The position numbers and the translations under genes were made by a program. DNA of 64,000 nucleotides from NCBI RefSeq assembly GCF_004310325.1, contig NZ_SIRT01000007.1:124001-188000 (forward strand), written 5' to 3'. The stretch's first letter is position 1. Each line of letters starts with the position of its first letter. A model generated the notes under the pieces. That model did no database searches, was not told where the DNA came from, and saw only the letters and a list, made by a program, of their open reading frames with translations. Below, one piece after another: positions 49,201 to 58,228 of this stretch. The stretch comes from Hyunsoonleella flava (lineage in GTDB: Bacteria; Bacteroidota; Bacteroidia; Flavobacteriales; Flavobacteriaceae).

Positions 49201-49455
49201 TTACTTCTTATCAGGATTCAATAAAATGGCATAAATCTGAATACCAAAGCCAATTAGCACTAACGTTGGTGCTAATCGGATACGTCTCCAAGAAAAGATT
49301 TCAGGATTAAAAACATTCGGGTCATCACTACCGCCACCGGCCATCAAAATAAAACCAAGTGCAATACATGCTAAACCGATAAACATAAACTTATAGTTTT
49401 TCTTACCAAATACAAATGTTGGTTTTGCCGCGTCTTTACGTTTTTTTTCTCCCAT
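49201..49455 (-). CDS. DUF3098 membrane protein
   Basis: An 84-residue protein with two membrane helices: YKFMFIGLACIALGFILMAGGG and, after a short loop with DPNVFNPEIFSWRRIR, LAPTLVLIGFGIQIYAIL. The pattern fits DUF3098, which in Bacteroidota usually sits between ftsX and uppP. Here ftsX is 430 bases upstream with repeats between. The link to cell division or envelope synthesis is by neighbourhood only. Confidence 0.85.
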   Translation of the reverse strand: MGEKKRKDAAKPTFVFGKKNYKFMFIGLACIALGFILMAGGGSDDPNVFNPEIFSWRRIRLAPTLVLIGFGIQIYAILLNPDKK

Positions 49456-49599
49456 GGTTTAATAGAATTGATGCAAATTAAGTGATTTATTTAAGACGAA
49501 GTGTTAATTTGAGTTTAAAATTTCTTTTGCATTTCAGGTTCTACTTTGAAACCTAGGAGATTCTAATTATAGATATTTCATAGTATTCTTAGGAAAGCA

Positions 49600-49650
49600 C
49601 GGTGTTCCCCTCCTTGGAAGGGTTAGGGGTAGGTTTTAGAGCAAGAGTGG
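49600..49650. repeat. short repeat CCCCTCC...GGGTTAGGGG
   Basis: CCCCTCCTTGGAAGGG and TTAGGGGTAGG, a common-looking intergenic inverted repeat, lies directly beside family 1 copy C. The 430-base gap 49456-49885 holds this, copy C and a nested hairpin. I see no gene in it. Confidence 0.45.
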
Positions 49651-49773
49651 CGCGTTAGGGATTGCAGAGGAAAGCCCACAGCCCGACGAAGGAGGTGCGA
49701 GGACTTGAAACGTAAAGCCCGACCCCGCTTTGCCCTGAGGTTCTCGAAGGGCATGCTGGGTAACGCCCAAAAG
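49651..49773 (-). repeat. dispersed repeat family 1, copy C (inverted)
   Basis: Read on the minus strand: CTTTTGGGCGTTACCC, a longer middle part, GGGGTCGGGCTTTACG, and CAATCCCTAACGCG. The end blocks match copies A and B in order. The middle carries an extra ~35 bases. Confidence 0.8.
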
Positions 49774-49796
49774 GTTTAAAAAAAATTGTATATTTT

Positions 49797-49866
49797 GTCT
49801 ACAAGCAAAGATCCCGCTAAGAAGCGGGATTAGTTCAACTAACAATTTTGAGTGCGTCTTGTAGAC
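49797..49866. repeat. nested inverted repeats between ftsX and the DUF3098 gene
   Basis: Outer arms GTCTACAAG (49797-49805) and CTTGTAGAC (49858-49866) are perfect. Inside is ATCCCGCT-AAGA-AGCGGGAT (49811-49830), also perfect. It is too long-spaced for a plain terminator of ftsX but could fold as a cruciform or RNA structure. Confidence 0.6.
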
Positions 49867-49885
49867 TTCTCAAAATAGAGTTTTA

Positions 49886-50764
49886 CTAATAATACAACTC
49901 ATCCGTCTTCAAATTCAAGAAACGTTGTGTCGCAAAGTGCGTGCTTATCCAAGTAATCAAAATACCCAAAGCAAAAACTACTATAAACAGTAATACCATT
50001 AACACCGGATTGGCAAGAAGTTCTAATTCGGGGAAGGTTTTGTTGATGTAATACAGTACAATTGCCATTCCTATTAACGCTAAAATAGCACCAACAATGC
50101 CCAATCGAATACTTTTCCAAACAAAAGGGCGACGAATAAAACGTTTAGTAGCACCCACCATTTGCATAGTTTTTATCGTGAAACGTTTTGAATAAACGGC
50201 GAGCCTTAAGGAGCTATTAATTAGTAAAACGGCGATTAGCGTAAATAAACCACTAATGACTAACACCCAAAAACTGATTTTCTTTACATTGTCGTTCATT
50301 AGGTTTACCAAGTCGTTATCATAGGTAACTTCATCAACAAATTTTTTGTTTAGGGCTTCTGCGGAAATTTTCTCCAAATGCTCTGAGGTTACAAAATCTG
50401 CCTTTAGATGCACATCTATAGAATTTTGTAACGGGTTGTAGCCTACAAAATCCATAAAATCCTCACCTGTTTCAGCTTTCATAAAAGCGGCAGCATCTTC
50501 TTTAGAAACATATTCGGTGGATTTTACATAATCTGCCATAGCCAAACTCTTTTCAAGCTGTTTGCGCTCTACTTCCTTGGCATTATCTTTTAAGTAAATA
50601 GTTACGACGACTTGCTCCTTAAAATGGTCGGAAACTTTTTTGGCATTCAATACCAACATGCCCAATAAACCCAATAAAAATAACACCAAAGCGATACTTA
50701 TAACTACTGAAACATAGGAGGAAACCAATCGGCGTTTTTGATGTTTTTCAAAAGATGAACTCAT
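49886..50764 (-). CDS. ftsX: cell division protein FtsX
   Basis: Membrane partner of FtsE that controls peptidoglycan hydrolases at the septum. The 292 residues have an N-terminal cytoplasmic end, helix 1 (YVSVVISIALVLFLLGLLGM), and a large extracytoplasmic domain at about 50-165 with KEQVVVTIYLKDNAKEV. Three more helices follow, with RFTIKTMQMVGATKRFIRRP between helices. FtsE is not in the window, as in other Bacteroidota where it is encoded elsewhere. Confidence 0.93.
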   Translation of the reverse strand: MSSSFEKHQKRRLVSSYVSVVISIALVLFLLGLLGMLVLNAKKVSDHFKEQVVVTIYLKDNAKEVERKQLEKSLAMADYVKSTEYVSKEDAAAFMKAETGEDFMDFVGYNPLQNSIDVHLKADFVTSEHLEKISAEALNKKFVDEVTYDNDLVNLMNDNVKKISFWVLVISGLFTLIAVLLINSSLRLAVYSKRFTIKTMQMVGATKRFIRRPFVWKSIRLGIVGAILALIGMAIVLYYINKTFPELELLANPVLMVLLFIVVFALGILITWISTHFATQRFLNLKTDELYY

Positions 50765-50856
50765 AGAGGAATTGGATTAATGCTGTAAAAATACTAAAGT
50801 AAAACAAATCGTTTTTAATAAGAACGCCTAAACTTTTAATAGTGGTATAATAAGTT

Positions 50857-50864
50857 TAAATTTG
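50857..50864 (+). promoter_or_regulatory. -7 element for leuS
   Basis: TAAATTTG, 33 bases before the ATG. The -33 position has only TTTT (50834-50837). Confidence 0.45.
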
Positions 50865-50896
50865 CGCTTTTATTAAGCGGAAGAGATTAAAACAGA

Positions 50897-53800
50897 ATGA
50901 AATACGATTTCAACGATATAGAAGCCAAATGGCAAAAATATTGGGCCGATAACCAAACGTTTAAAGCCGAAAATAACAGTACAAAACCAAAGTATTACGT
51001 GTTGGATATGTTCCCTTATCCAAGTGGCGCTGGATTGCATGTTGGGCATCCGCTAGGTTATATCGCGTCGGATATTTATGCGCGTTACAAGCGTCACCAA
51101 GGTTTTAATGTGTTGCATCCTCAGGGCTATGATTCTTTTGGGCTACCTGCCGAACAATACGCCATACAAACAGGACAACATCCTGCAATTACTACTGCCG
51201 AAAATATCAAAACCTATCGTCGTCAGCTGGATCAAATTGGCTTTTCGTTCGATTGGTCTCGTGAGGTACGCACATCTGATCCAAGTTATTATAAGTGGAC
51301 GCAGTGGATTTTTATTCAACTGTTCAATTCTTGGTACAATAACGACAAGGATAAAGCTGAAGATATTTCAGAATTAATACAGCATTTTGAAACCGAAGGA
51401 AACACTAAATTAAATGCGGTTTGTGATGATGATGTTGAAGAATTTACAGCCGAAGATTGGAATGGATTGTCGGCTGAAAAACAGCAACAAATTTTATTAC
51501 AATATAGACTGACGTATTTAGCTGAAACTGAAGTGAACTGGTGTCCTGCATTTGGAACAGTGCTAGCGAATGATGAAATTGTAAATGGTGTGTCAGAACG
51601 TGGTGGACATCCTGTTATTCGTAAAAAAATGACCCAATGGAGTATGCGAATTTCTGCCTATGCAGAACGCTTATTACAAGGTTTGGAAAAAATAGATTGG
51701 ACAGATGCTTTAAAGGAAAGTCAGCGTAACTGGATAGGAAAATCGGTTGGGGCTTCCGTTACTTTTAATGTATTGCCAAATGTCACGTCGAGCGCAGTCG
51801 AGAAGCCTCACAAAATAGATGTTTTTACCACAAGACCCGATACCATTTTTGGTGTGTCATTTATGACGCTTGCACCAGAGCACGATTTAGTTCTAAAAAT
51901 CACAACGCCAGAACAAAAAGCTGAGGTTGAGGCCTACATAGAAGCCACTGCAAAACGCAGTGAGCGCGATAGAATGGCCGATGTGAAAACCATTTCTGGA
52001 GCTTTTACGGGTGCCTATGCAGAACATCCGTTTACCAAAGAACCTATCCCAATTTGGATTGGCGATTACGTATTGGCTGGCTATGGCACAGGTGCGGTGA
52101 TGAGTGTGCCTTGTGGCGACCAGAGGGATTATGATTTTGCAAAATATTTTAATATTCCTATCCCTAATATTTTTGAAGGTGTTGATATTTCAGAAGAAGC
52201 TTTTGCGGACAAAGAAAAGACAATCATTGCCAATAGTGATTTCATCAATGGCATGAACTATAAAAAAGCGACCAAACGGGTGATTTACGAATTGGAACAA
52301 ATTGGCCAAGGTGAAGGCAAAACCAATTACCGTTTGCGCGATGCAGTGTTTTCCAGACAGCGTTATTGGGGCGAACCGTTTCCGGTGTATTATGTAAACG
52401 GACTGCCGCAAATGATTGACACTAAACATTTGCCGATTGAATTGCCAGAAGTTGAAAAATATTTGCCAACTGAAACAGGCGAACCACCATTAGGAAATGC
52501 TACAGTTTGGGCATGGGATACAGATAAGAACAAAGTAGTTTCTAATGATTTGATTAATGACAAAACAGTATTTCCTCTAGAGCTGAATACGATGCCTGGG
52601 TGGGCAGGAAGCTCATGGTATTTTAATCGCTATATGGATGCCAATAACCCAGACGAATTTGCAAATAAAGAAGCCTTAGACTATTGGCAAGATGTAGATT
52701 TATATATTGGCGGCAGCGAGCACGCCACAGGCCACTTGTTATACTCTCGTTTTTGGCAAAAATTCTTGTTTGACAAGGGTTTTGTGCCAACTGATGAGTA
52801 TGCCAAAAAGTTGATTAACCAAGGTATGATTTTGGGGACTAGTGCTTTTGTTTGCAGACTTCAGAAAAAGGTTGTTGTTACAGATAAAAGTCTTTTAAAA
52901 GAGGAAATGAAATCTAACAATTGGTTAAAGGCAGTTGAAGCATCGCAAATTGATACTTTTGATTTACTCTCGGATAAAATAGTGGTTTCAAATTATTTAT
53001 CTTCTTTTAATGAATTTAAAAAATATAGAAGATCGAAGGGAATTGAAGAATCTGATATAAAACTACTTACAAGTATTGATTTTAACAACTTTGTGACGAA
53101 TCAGTTAAAGAGATTTATTCCAGATGAATATTTAAAATATGCTTCAACCGATAACTACATATTGTCATTCGTAAAAGACTTCATTCACGCTGACGTCTCA
53201 TTTATAAATTCTTCTAATGAATTAGATATTGAAGCTTTTAAAAATTGGCGTCCGGAATTTAAAGACTTTGAATTCATTCTTGAAGATGGAGTTTATAAAT
53301 CACCTAGAGACGTAGAAAAAATGTCTAAATCAAAATACAACGTCGTAAACCCAGACGATATTGTTGCAGATTACGGCGCAGATAGTTTACGCCTTTACGA
53401 AATGTTTTTAGGACCTTTAGAACAATACAAACCTTGGAATACTGCTGGTATTACTGGTGTACATTCGTTCTTAAAAAAGCTATGGAAGTTATATGCTGAT
53501 GATAACGGATTAAAAGTTACTGATGTAACTCCAACAAAGGACAACTTAAAAACATTGCATAAAACCATTAAAAAGGTACAGGAAGATATCGAGAACTTCT
53601 CGTTCAACACATCGGTTTCTACCTTTATGATCGCAGTGAATGAATTGACGGCGCAAAAATGTAATTCAAAAGAAATCCTAGAACCATTGTTAGTTTTGAT
53701 TTCACCATACGCACCGCATATCGCTGAAGAATTATGGGAGAAACTGGGTAATAGCGAATCTATATCAACAGCACCATTCCCGGAGTTTGATGAGAGTCAT

Positions 53801-53998
53801 TTAGTAGAGAGCAGTAAAAATTACCCAATTTCATTCAATGGAAAAATGCGTTTTACCATGGAATTGCCTTTAGATTTAAGTAAAGACGAGATAGAAAAGG
53901 CAGTTTTGGAAAACGAAAAAACACAAGAGCAATTACAAGGTAGAACACCTAAAAAAGTAATTGTGGTACCTGGAAAAATTGTAAATATTGTTGGTTGA
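50897..53998 (+). CDS. leuS: leucyl-tRNA synthetase with a large insertion before KMSKS
   Basis: Charges tRNA-Leu. HVGHPLGYIASD (the HIGH-type motif) is near residue 50, and the CP1 editing domain with FTTRPDTIFG at about 310. GWAGSSWYFNRY and MSKSKYNVVNPDD follow, then the anticodon-binding and C-terminal domains. The 1033-residue length exceeds the bacterial norm. About 100 AT-rich-coded residues at roughly 655-763 (52860-53186) stand where relatives, as I remember them, have a short linker. A repeat also encodes TSSAVEK near residue 297. All catalytic motifs remain, so the enzyme is probably active. Confidence 0.93.
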   Translation: MKYDFNDIEAKWQKYWADNQTFKAENNSTKPKYYVLDMFPYPSGAGLHVGHPLGYIASDIYARYKRHQGFNVLHPQGYDSFGLPAEQYAIQTGQHPAITTAENIKTYRRQLDQIGFSFDWSREVRTSDPSYYKWTQWIFIQLFNSWYNNDKDKAEDISELIQHFETEGNTKLNAVCDDDVEEFTAEDWNGLSAEKQQQILLQYRLTYLAETEVNWCPAFGTVLANDEIVNGVSERGGHPVIRKKMTQWSMRISAYAERLLQGLEKIDWTDALKESQRNWIGKSVGASVTFNVLPNVTSSAVEKPHKIDVFTTRPDTIFGVSFMTLAPEHDLVLKITTPEQKAEVEAYIEATAKRSERDRMADVKTISGAFTGAYAEHPFTKEPIPIWIGDYVLAGYGTGAVMSVPCGDQRDYDFAKYFNIPIPNIFEGVDISEEAFADKEKTIIANSDFINGMNYKKATKRVIYELEQIGQGEGKTNYRLRDAVFSRQRYWGEPFPVYYVNGLPQMIDTKHLPIELPEVEKYLPTETGEPPLGNATVWAWDTDKNKVVSNDLINDKTVFPLELNTMPGWAGSSWYFNRYMDANNPDEFANKEALDYWQDVDLYIGGSEHATGHLLYSRFWQKFLFDKGFVPTDEYAKKLINQGMILGTSAFVCRLQKKVVVTDKSLLKEEMKSNNWLKAVEASQIDTFDLLSDKIVVSNYLSSFNEFKKYRRSKGIEESDIKLLTSIDFNNFVTNQLKRFIPDEYLKYASTDNYILSFVKDFIHADVSFINSSNELDIEAFKNWRPEFKDFEFILEDGVYKSPRDVEKMSKSKYNVVNPDDIVADYGADSLRLYEMFLGPLEQYKPWNTAGITGVHSFLKKLWKLYADDNGLKVTDVTPTKDNLKTLHKTIKKVQEDIENFSFNTSVSTFMIAVNELTAQKCNSKEILEPLLVLISPYAPHIAEELWEKLGNSESISTAPFPEFDESHLVESSKNYPISFNGKMRFTMELPLDLSKDEIEKAVLENEKTQEQLQGRTPKKVIVVPGKIVNIVG
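51782..51810 (+). repeat. TCGAGCGCAGTCGA repeat inside leuS
   Basis: GTCACGTCGAGCGCAGTCGA followed by GAAGCCTCA lies in frame in the CP1 region. TCGA-GCGCAG-TCGA is a known style of intergenic repeat. It encodes VTSSAVEKPH, just before the conserved FTTRPDT motif. A decayed relative (GCGCGGTCGAAG) lies at 57326-57370. Confidence 0.7.
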
Positions 53999-54065
53999 TG
54001 AAACCGACATTATTTGGATAATCAAAGGTTACATGTGACAATAAAAAATCAATAGGAAAGAACAC

Positions 54066-54392
54066 ATGAAATTTATTTATAACGTCACAGCAAACATCGA
54101 CGCATCCATCCATGACGAGTGGCTAGTATGGATTAAGGAGCATATTCCGCAAGTTTTAGGTACGGGCAAGTTTGAAAAAGCAACACTAACACGAGTTTTA
54201 GTTGAGGAAGATATGGGAGGCGTAACATATTCCATTCAATATCAAACGTATTCTAGAGAAGCACTTGATGCCTATTATCGTGAAGATGCCGATAGGTTGC
54301 GACAAGAAGGTTTAAAAAAGTTTGCTGATAAAATGTTGGCATTTAGAACCGAGCTTCAAATTATTGATGAGTACACGGTGAATTTTAGCTAA
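54066..54392 (+). CDS. DUF4286 family protein
   Basis: A 108-residue cytosolic protein, FIYNVTANIDASIHDEWLVW, then GGVTYSIQYQTYSREALDAY and a final YTVNFS. It looks like a ferredoxin-like (dimeric alpha-beta barrel) fold. The start, VTANID-x2-I-x2-EW-x2-W, is characteristic of DUF4286 in Bacteroidota. Function unknown. It lies between leuS and a lipoprotein gene on the plus strand. Confidence 0.8.
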   Translation: MKFIYNVTANIDASIHDEWLVWIKEHIPQVLGTGKFEKATLTRVLVEEDMGGVTYSIQYQTYSREALDAYYREDADRLRQEGLKKFADKMLAFRTELQIIDEYTVNFS

Positions 54393-54413
54393 TAATTAAA
54401 AAACCACTTTCCA

Positions 54414-55046
54414 ATGCGTTTTATCATATTAATTAAAAGTAGAATTACTCCAATATTACTATTGTTCTTGGTGTTCTTCGCTTCTTGTAAAAAAGACCCT
54501 AATAAGCAAGTTGACGAAGGAAAGGTAGAGGCGGGATTTTACCATAGTGAAGATATTGGTTGGACTATGGAAATTCCACAAGGCTGGGAGGTTATGCAAA
54601 GAGATGATGTGCAAGACCAATCAGATAAAGGTCTCAAGGCAATAAGTGAAACTATTGGTTCAGAAATTGATGTGTCTGGTCTAAAGCAACTTATTAATCT
54701 AAAGAAAGATAGATTTCATGTTTTTCTATCGACTTCAGAAAAATTTGATTTGACTTACGAAGGCGAGTGGGAAGAGAATAACGAAGCATTAAAACAAATA
54801 CTTTATGATACTTATACAGATAGAGGAATAAAAGTAGATACGTCATCATCTAGCTCAAACATAGGGGGTTTAGACTTTAATGTATTCAGTATCAAATTAT
54901 ATGGGCCAGACGATAAAGTTATACTTTATCAAGATATGTATAATCGCCATATAAATGGATTTGATTTTGCGGCAACACTAAATTATCTGAAACCGAAGGA
55001 AAAGAATGAGATATTGCGTGCATGGAAGGGTTCAAAGTTTAAGTAA
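54414..55046 (+). CDS. hypothetical lipoprotein
   Basis: Not recognised by name. The 210 residues have a signal peptide with lipobox near residue 25 (LLFLVFFASCKKD). The mature part is GWTMEIPQGWEVMQRDD, a pattern seen in PsbP-like or DUF1795-type proteins. Later parts include DFNVFSIKLYGPDDKVILYQ and LNYLKPKEKNEILRAW. It lies in the plus-strand run leuS-DUF4286-lipoprotein-rsmA-mgtE. Function unknown. Confidence 0.65.
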   Translation: MRFIILIKSRITPILLLFLVFFASCKKDPNKQVDEGKVEAGFYHSEDIGWTMEIPQGWEVMQRDDVQDQSDKGLKAISETIGSEIDVSGLKQLINLKKDRFHVFLSTSEKFDLTYEGEWEENNEALKQILYDTYTDRGIKVDTSSSSSNIGGLDFNVFSIKLYGPDDKVILYQDMYNRHINGFDFAATLNYLKPKEKNEILRAWKGSKFK

Positions 55047-55106
55047 AAAGCCGTATTTTATAATGAGCGCTAGCGGCTAAGTGTCAATAGCTAATAGCAA
55101 GAATCA

Positions 55107-55883
55107 ATGAGCGTAAGAGCAAAAAAACACCTAGGTCAGCATTTTTTAAGAGATGAAAACATCGCTCAAAAAATTGCAGACACCCTATCTCTAAATGGTT
55201 ATAAAAATGTTTTAGAGATTGGTCCGGGTATGGGTGTGCTTACCAAATATTTGCTCAAAAAAGATGTTGAGACTTATGTGATTGAAATTGATGCGGAATC
55301 GGTTGAATATCTGCAAGCCAACTATCTCAACCTCGCACCAAGAATCATTGAAAAAGACTTTTTAAAATACGATTTAAATGAAGTATTTAAAGGCGAATCA
55401 CTGGCTATTATTGGCAACTTTCCTTATAATATTTCATCACAAATCGTATTTAAAACGTTGGAGATGCGAGATCAAATTCCTGAGTTTTCGGGGATGTTTC
55501 AAAAGGAGGTTGCACAACGTATCTGTTCCAAAGAAGGAAGCAAGGTGTACGGTATTCTTTCTGTATTAACACAAGCGTTTTACGATGCTGAATATTTATT
55601 TACTGTACCACCTTCAGTATTTAATCCACCACCAAAAGTAGATTCTGGTGTATTGCGACTCACCAGAAAAGAAAACTACAAATTACCCTGTGACGAAGTA
55701 TTATTCTTCAAAATAGTAAAAGCGGCATTCCAACAACGGCGAAAAAAATTGCGTAACAGTTTAAAAACATTTGATTTATCCGATAATTTAAAAGCAAGTG
55801 TTATATTTGGCAAGCGTCCAGAACAATTGCAGGTTCAAGAGTTTATCGAACTTACGCAGTTGATAGAAGCCGACCGCAAATAA
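55107..55883 (+). CDS. rsmA: 16S rRNA dimethyladenosine transferase (KsgA)
   Basis: Dimethylates A1518 and A1519 in the 3' hairpin of 16S rRNA. The 258 residues begin [20 protein letters not shown]. They have the SAM-binding [15 protein letters not shown], the catalytic [13 protein letters not shown] and the C-terminal [14 protein letters not shown]. It lies 60 bases after the lipoprotein gene and 55 bases before mgtE. Confidence 0.96.
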   Translation: MSVRAKKHLGQHFLRDENIAQKIADTLSLNGYKNVLEIGPGMGVLTKYLLKKDVETYVIEIDAESVEYLQANYLNLAPRIIEKDFLKYDLNEVFKGESLAIIGNFPYNISSQIVFKTLEMRDQIPEFSGMFQKEVAQRICSKEGSKVYGILSVLTQAFYDAEYLFTVPPSVFNPPPKVDSGVLRLTRKENYKLPCDEVLFFKIVKAAFQQRRKKLRNSLKTFDLSDNLKASVIFGKRPEQLQVQEFIELTQLIEADRK

Positions 55884-55938
55884 GCATCACGTTTTTTATC
55901 CAAATTTTCCAAACGCGAAAATTTAATAAGTCGAGTTG

Positions 55939-57315
55939 ATGGAAGAAGAAAAAGAAAACATACAATTTGAGCTAACCGATGAGCTACTGGCACAGGTTGA
56001 AGGTCTTGTTGAAGAGCAAGATGATAAGGCACTTCAAAAACTGCTAAAGGAGTTTCATTATGCCGATATAGCTGAAATTCTAGATGAACTCAATCTAGAA
56101 CAGGCAGTTTATGTCATCAAATTACTGGATTCTAAAACGACTTCTGATATCCTAATAGAACTTGATGAAGACAATCGAGAAAAAGTCCTAAAAAACCTTA
56201 CCGCCCAAGAAATTGCTGAAGAAGTTGAGGAATTGGATACCGATGATGCGGCGGATATTATTGCGGAATTGCCAGAAGAACGCCAAACTGCGGTAATTGC
56301 AAAAATTGAGGACGAAGAGCATAAAGAAGAAATTAAGGAGCTACTTGCTTATGATGAAAACACTGCAGGTAGTTTGATGGCTAAAGAGTTGGTAAAGGTT
56401 TACGAAACATGGACGGTTGCGGGTTGTATGCGCCGCATTAGGGGACAAGCCAAAGAGGTAACGCGTGTGCACTCCATTTACGTGGTAAACAAAGAAGAAA
56501 AGCTTATTGGGAGGCTCTCCTTAAAAGATTTAATTGTCGCTAAGAGCGAACAAAAAATCTCGGAATTAGTCAAGGTTAACGTGGATTTTGTGAATGTAAA
56601 CGAAAGAGTTGAGGAGGTGGCAAGATTAATGGCAAAGTACGATTTGGAAGCCATTCCAGTTATAGAAAGCGACGATAATAAAGTGCTTTTAGGCCGAATT
56701 ACCATTGATGATATTGTGGACGTGATGAAAGAAGAGGCCGAAAGAGATTACCAAATGGCTGCGGGTATCACGGGCGATGTAGATTCAGATGATAGCATTT
56801 TGCAATTAACCCGAGCAAGACTACCATGGTTGTTTCTTGGTTTAATTGGAGGTATTGGCGCTTTTGTTATCATGGAAGGTTTTCAAGAATCCTTCAATAA
56901 GTATGCAGTGTTGTTCTTTTTTACACCACTAATTGCCGCTATGGCGGGAAATGTTGGCGTGCAATCCAGTGCCATTATCGTGCAGGGTCTCGCTAACGAT
57001 GATGTAAAGGGTAGTGTTAACGATAGATTGATTAAGGAAATGCTACTTGCAGCACTTAATGGTATCATCCTCGCTATTGTTTTGTTTTTATTTGTTTGGG
57101 CAACCAAAGGAGAACTCAATACAGCACTTGCGGTTTCAGCCTCATTGGTGGCCGTTATTATTGTTGCTGGTCTTATCGGTACGTTTGTGCCACTATTTTT
57201 GGATAAACGCGGTATTGATCCTGCCATCGCCACGGGACCATTTATCACCACAAGTAACGATATTTTTGGTATTCTTATTTATTTCTGGATTGCAAAAATG
57301 ATTTTAGGAATTTAG
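55939..57315 (+). CDS. mgtE: magnesium transporter MgtE
   Basis: Magnesium channel gated by cytoplasmic magnesium. An acidic N domain spans about 1-130 (LDTDDAADIIAELPEERQTA). Two CBS domains follow at about 135-255 (SIYVVNKEEKLIGRLSLKDL, LEAIPVIESDDNKVLLGRIT). Five membrane helices begin with ARLPWLFLGLIGGIGAFVIM, and the pore region is PFITTSNDIFGIL with the conserved Asp. I use ATG 55939; the codon before it (55936) is TTG. Confidence 0.94.
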   Translation: MEEEKENIQFELTDELLAQVEGLVEEQDDKALQKLLKEFHYADIAEILDELNLEQAVYVIKLLDSKTTSDILIELDEDNREKVLKNLTAQEIAEEVEELDTDDAADIIAELPEERQTAVIAKIEDEEHKEEIKELLAYDENTAGSLMAKELVKVYETWTVAGCMRRIRGQAKEVTRVHSIYVVNKEEKLIGRLSLKDLIVAKSEQKISELVKVNVDFVNVNERVEEVARLMAKYDLEAIPVIESDDNKVLLGRITIDDIVDVMKEEAERDYQMAAGITGDVDSDDSILQLTRARLPWLFLGLIGGIGAFVIMEGFQESFNKYAVLFFFTPLIAAMAGNVGVQSSAIIVQGLANDDVKGSVNDRLIKEMLLAALNGIILAIVLFLFVWATKGELNTALAVSASLVAVIIVAGLIGTFVPLFLDKRGIDPAIATGPFITTSNDIFGILIYFWIAKMILGI

Positions 57316-57325
57316 TGTTTAGGCT

Positions 57326-57370
57326 GTACTAAGCGCGGTCGAAGTGGTCAATTCCTGCCTATCGCAGAGA
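57326..57370. repeat. decayed short repeats between mgtE and murI
   Basis: GCGCGGTCGAAG resembles the repeat in leuS. ATTCCTGCCTATCGCAGAGA resembles the ATTCCTGCGAAGGCAGGAAT repeat in the receptor gene. Both are degenerate. Confidence 0.45.
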
Positions 57371-57381
57371 TTCTTATAGCA

Positions 57382-58161
57382 TTAAAACTTTAGGTATTCA
57401 ACATTAAAACCTTCTCCTAGAAGTGAACGCATCACATCCATACTGCCATTGGTATAAAATTCAAGTTTTGGAGTTGTAATTTCAGTATTTAATAAATCGT
57501 TTTCAGTTAAAACGGCCTTTGTTTGTCGTGCTACTGCTTCACCAGAATCGATAATCTTTACATGGGGTGGCAGCAATTCTAAAAGCATCGGAATAAGATA
57601 GGGGTAATGTGTACATCCTAAAACCAAATAGTCGATATTGGCTTCAAGCATTGGTTCTAAATATTGGGAAAGCAGTAACTTCATGTTATCAGAATATAAT
57701 TTTCCGTTTTCAATAAGTTCTACAATGCCTTTGCCTTCCCGTTCAATAACCTTTACGTTATTTGCAAACCGCCCAGAGGTTTCAGAGAATAATGTGCTAG
57801 ACAAGGTACCCTTTGTAGCTAAAATACCAACAGCATTGCTTTTTGTGTTTAGTGCCGCTGGTTTAATGGCAGGTTCAATACCAATAAACGGTACATCATA
57901 AGATTGGCGTAAATAGGCTATGGCGTTTGTTGTAGCAGTATTACAGGCTACCACTATAAGTTTGCAGCCTTTTTTTAATAAAAGTTCGGTGTTTTTTATG
58001 CTTAGTTCGGTAATTATTTCTGTGCCTTTTGGTCCGTAAGGGGCATTAAAACTATCAGCAAGATAAATACTATGTTCATGAGGTAGAAGCTGGTGGATCT
58101 CCTTCCAAATGGAAGTACCACCAACGCCAGAATCAAAAATACCAATAGGGTTATTACTCAT
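57382..58161 (-). CDS. murI: glutamate racemase
   Basis: Provides D-glutamate for peptidoglycan. The 259 residues show IGIFDSGVGGTSIWKEI, VVACNTATTNAIAYLR with the first catalytic Cys, and VLGCTHYPYLIPML with the second. It is last in the minus-strand envelope cluster DUF6089-uppS-bamA-skp-skp-murI. It is cut off from the Skp genes by a terminator at 58176-58206, so it may have separate transcription or readthrough. Confidence 0.96.
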   Translation of the reverse strand: MSNNPIGIFDSGVGGTSIWKEIHQLLPHEHSIYLADSFNAPYGPKGTEIITELSIKNTELLLKKGCKLIVVACNTATTNAIAYLRQSYDVPFIGIEPAIKPAALNTKSNAVGILATKGTLSSTLFSETSGRFANNVKVIEREGKGIVELIENGKLYSDNMKLLLSQYLEPMLEANIDYLVLGCTHYPYLIPMLLELLPPHVKIIDSGEAVARQTKAVLTENDLLNTEITTPKLEFYTNGSMDVMRSLLGEGFNVEYLKF

Positions 58162-58175
58162 AGTTTAACAAAAAT

Positions 58176-58206
58176 AAAAAAGCTGCTTCGTTAAAAGCAG
58201 CTTTAA
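58176..58206 (-). terminator. terminator after the skp genes
   Basis: AAAGCTGCTT and AAGCAGCTTT form a 10-bp stem. On the minus strand it is followed by TTTTTTATTTTTG. Confidence 0.85.
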
Positions 58207-58228
58207 GTAAGTTATTTGTGCGGGTAGA

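Noticed and set aside
19623-49773. CRISPR array
   Set aside because: The repeat copies are few, far apart and of variable inner length; there is no regular spacer spacing and no cas gene.
49636-49845. 69-residue minus-strand frame
   Set aside because: Made of dispersed repeat copy C and a palindrome; no start context or protein-like pattern.
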